Assembly: GCA_007136375.1 (NCBI GenBank)
Contig: SLHB01000049.1
Span: 1 to 6,566, forward strand
From: Candidatus Hydrogenedentota bacterium
GTDB taxonomy: Bacteria; Hydrogenedentota; Hydrogenedentia; Hydrogenedentales; SLHB01
Reading direction: 5' to 3'
Length of the DNA: 6,566 bases
The notes beneath the pieces were generated by a model that was not told the origin of the DNA, ran no database searches, and saw nothing but the letters and a program-made list of their open reading frames with translations. The position numbers and the translations under genes are program-made. Of this stretch, positions 5,452 to 6,566 are shown piece after piece (within the stretch, counting starts at the first letter, position 1; every line of letters starts with the position of its first letter).

Positions 5452-6390
5452 ATGTACACCAAGCATGTTGTTACTGGCGCGTTCGGATACTCGGGCAAGT
5501 ACATCGCCCAGCGCCTCGTGGACAAAGGACACGAGGTCCGCACCCTCACGAACTCGCCGAACCGTCCCCATCCCTTCGGAGACAAGATACAAGTCCACCC
5601 CTACGCTTTTGACGAGCCGGACCGGCTTGTGGAGGCGTTGTCCGGCGCGGAGGTGCTGTACAATACCTATTGGGTCCGCTTCGACCACCGGTACTTCAGC
5701 CACGCGGAAGCGGTGAGCAATACATGCGCCCTATTCCGGGCGGCCAAGAAAGCGGGTATCAAGCGCATCGTCCACATGAGCATCACCAACGCGGCGCTGG
5801 ACTCCCCGTGGGAATACTTTCGCAGCAAGGCCCAGCTCGAGGCCACGCTCGGCATCTCCGACATCCCTCACACCATCATCCGTCCAACGGTCTACTTCGG
5901 GCACGAGGACATCCTCCTCAACAACGTCGCCTGGGCGTTACGGCGGCTGCCCGTGTTCCCCCTGTTCGGAGATGGCCAGTACAAGCTCCAGCCGATTCAT
6001 GTCGAAGACGCGGCGGACCTCGCCGTGGGAGAAGGCCAGGCCGAGGGCAAACGGGCCATCGACGCCATCGGCCCGGAAACCTTTACGTTCCGGGAACTCG
6101 TCCAATGCATCGGTGAGGCCATAGGCAAGAAGCGGCCTTTCCTCCCCCTTCCTCCGTCCATTGGCCACGGCGCTATGTGGTGCGCGGGCTGGTTTGTCCG
6201 GGACGTCATCCTCACCAAGGACGAAGTTGAGGGCCTGGTCAAGAACATGCTGTACGTCGAGAACGCCGAGCCCGTAGGCCAACGGCGCCTCACCGACTGG
6301 GCGCGGGAACACAGCGACACCATGGGGGGGCACTACGCCAGCGAGCTGGCCCGGCGGGACATCCGGGACAAGGCGTACACGGAGCTCTAA
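5452..6390 (+). CDS. Atypical SDR-family NAD(P)-binding oxidoreductase (NmrA/NDUFA9-like)
   Basis: This encodes a 312-residue protein starting with the beta strand KHVVTGAFGYSGKYIA. It has the T-G-x-x-G-x-x-G nucleotide-binding loop at residues 8-15, the pattern of extended/atypical short-chain dehydrogenases with a Rossmann fold. After strand 4 (AEVLYNTYW, 66-74) come KRIVHMSI (104-111) and the candidate catalytic residues S110, Y122 and K126 (YFRSK). The substrate-side signature IIRPTVYFG is at 142-150, and PIHVEDAADLAV at 181-192 is typical of NmrA-like and complex-I NDUFA9-related members. The C-terminal tail (about 255-312: LTKDEVEGLVKNMLY, RRLTDWAREHSDTMG, HYASELARR) also resembles proteins of this group. 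There is no signal peptide, so it should be cytoplasmic. The reaction and substrate cannot be assigned. The start is set by GGGAG 6 nt upstream and by the first residues fitting the fold. It has its own promoter and appears to be transcribed alone, divergently from the permease operon. Confidence 0.88.
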   Translation: MYTKHVVTGAFGYSGKYIAQRLVDKGHEVRTLTNSPNRPHPFGDKIQVHPYAFDEPDRLVEALSGAEVLYNTYWVRFDHRYFSHAEAVSNTCALFRAAKKAGIKRIVHMSITNAALDSPWEYFRSKAQLEATLGISDIPHTIIRPTVYFGHEDILLNNVAWALRRLPVFPLFGDGQYKLQPIHVEDAADLAVGEGQAEGKRAIDAIGPETFTFRELVQCIGEAIGKKRPFLPLPPSIGHGAMWCAGWFVRDVILTKDEVEGLVKNMLYVENAEPVGQRRLTDWAREHSDTMGGHYASELARRDIRDKAYTEL

Positions 6391-6411
6391 TTCGGGGCCT
6401 CTCCGTCTTTT
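6379..6411 (+). terminator. Possible weak terminator of the SDR gene
   Basis: ACGGAG (6379-6384) can pair with CTCCGT (6401-6406) around a 16-nt loop, followed closely by CTTTT (6407-6411). The stem is short, the loop large, and the left arm lies inside the last codons. It is the only candidate terminator seen after this gene. Confidence 0.3.
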
Positions 6412-6448
6412 GGAAGGAAGTTGCTCGCCGTGTCCCTGGGGGGTGCAC

Positions 6449-6454
6449 TACAAT
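6449..6454 (+). promoter_or_regulatory. Possible -10 element after the SDR gene
   Basis: TACAAT matches the sigma70 -10 consensus at 5 of 6 positions. No -35 hexamer lies at normal distance: the best, TTGCTC at 6421-6426, is 22 bp away. It would drive something beginning near the right edge of the window. Only a weak case can be made. Confidence 0.25.
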
Positions 6455-6463
6455 CCTGGGGAT

Positions 6464-6491
6464 GCGGCGAGCGCTTAGTGACGCTCGTCGC
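6464..6491. other. Stem-loop in the downstream intergenic region
   Basis: GCGGCGAGCG (6464-6473) pairs with CGCTCGTCGC (6482-6491) over 10 bp with one G-T wobble and an 8-nt loop. No T run follows. It lies just after the possible -10 box, so it would form at the very 5' end of any transcript from there. The rest of 6391-6566 shows no gene I can support. Confidence 0.35.
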
Positions 6492-6566
6492 GCCGCCGCC
6501 CAGGGGGCCTGAGAAACCCTCCATGCCGGAACACTTTCTACCTCCCCTTAGAGCGCCTGCGTTGAA

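Noticed and set aside
6387..6566. Minus-strand frame open from the right edge to TAG at 6387-6389, with an internal ATG giving 45 codons
   Set aside because: It is Gly/Pro/Ser-rich without a domain pattern. The GGGGAGG upstream is about 16 nt from the ATG, too far, and the frame overlaps the possible -10 element and stem-loop.

Overview
The window is GC-rich bacterial DNA with strong G/C preference at third codon positions. It holds four main genes. Signal-peptide export, a secreted beta-helix protein of a type common in environmental polysaccharide-degrading bacteria, and a long multidomain Ig-like protein suggest a Gram-negative-type environmental lineage. A member of the Planctomycetota/Lentisphaerota/Hydrogenedentota sphere would fit, but this is a weak inference from gene style. 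No marker gene is present to settle it.

Layout. (1) Positions 1-2087, plus strand: the 3' part of a large extracellular-type protein built from about seven divergent Ig-like/FnIII-like repeats of about 101-107 residues. Its start lies outside the window. (2) Positions 2118-2154: a strong terminator hairpin between converging genes. (3) Positions 2170-4903, minus strand: a likely two-gene operon. An AzgA-type (NCS2) purine permease is followed after 34 bp by a secreted right-handed beta-helix protein with a clean signal peptide and an AGGAGG ribosome site. (4) Positions 4904-5451: a 548-bp divergent intergenic region. It carries three stem-loops, an orphan coding-like fragment on the minus strand, and a promoter with a perfect TATAAT box for the next gene. 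(5) Positions 5452-6390, plus strand: an atypical short-chain dehydrogenase/reductase (NmrA/NDUFA9-like NAD(P)-binding protein). (6) Positions 6391-6566: a short stretch with a possible weak terminator, a possible -10 element and a stem-loop, but no supportable gene.

How the genes fit together. The permease and the beta-helix protein are probably co-transcribed. One imports nucleobases across the inner membrane and the other is exported, so a shared scavenging role is conceivable but unproven. The Ig-repeat protein and the SDR look like independent units. I see no CRISPR array, tRNA, rRNA, insertion sequence or recognisable defence system. The most puzzling item is the orphan reading frame at 4974-5066 in the permease leader. 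Overall this looks like an ordinary chromosomal region with a few loose ends rather than an obvious new system.
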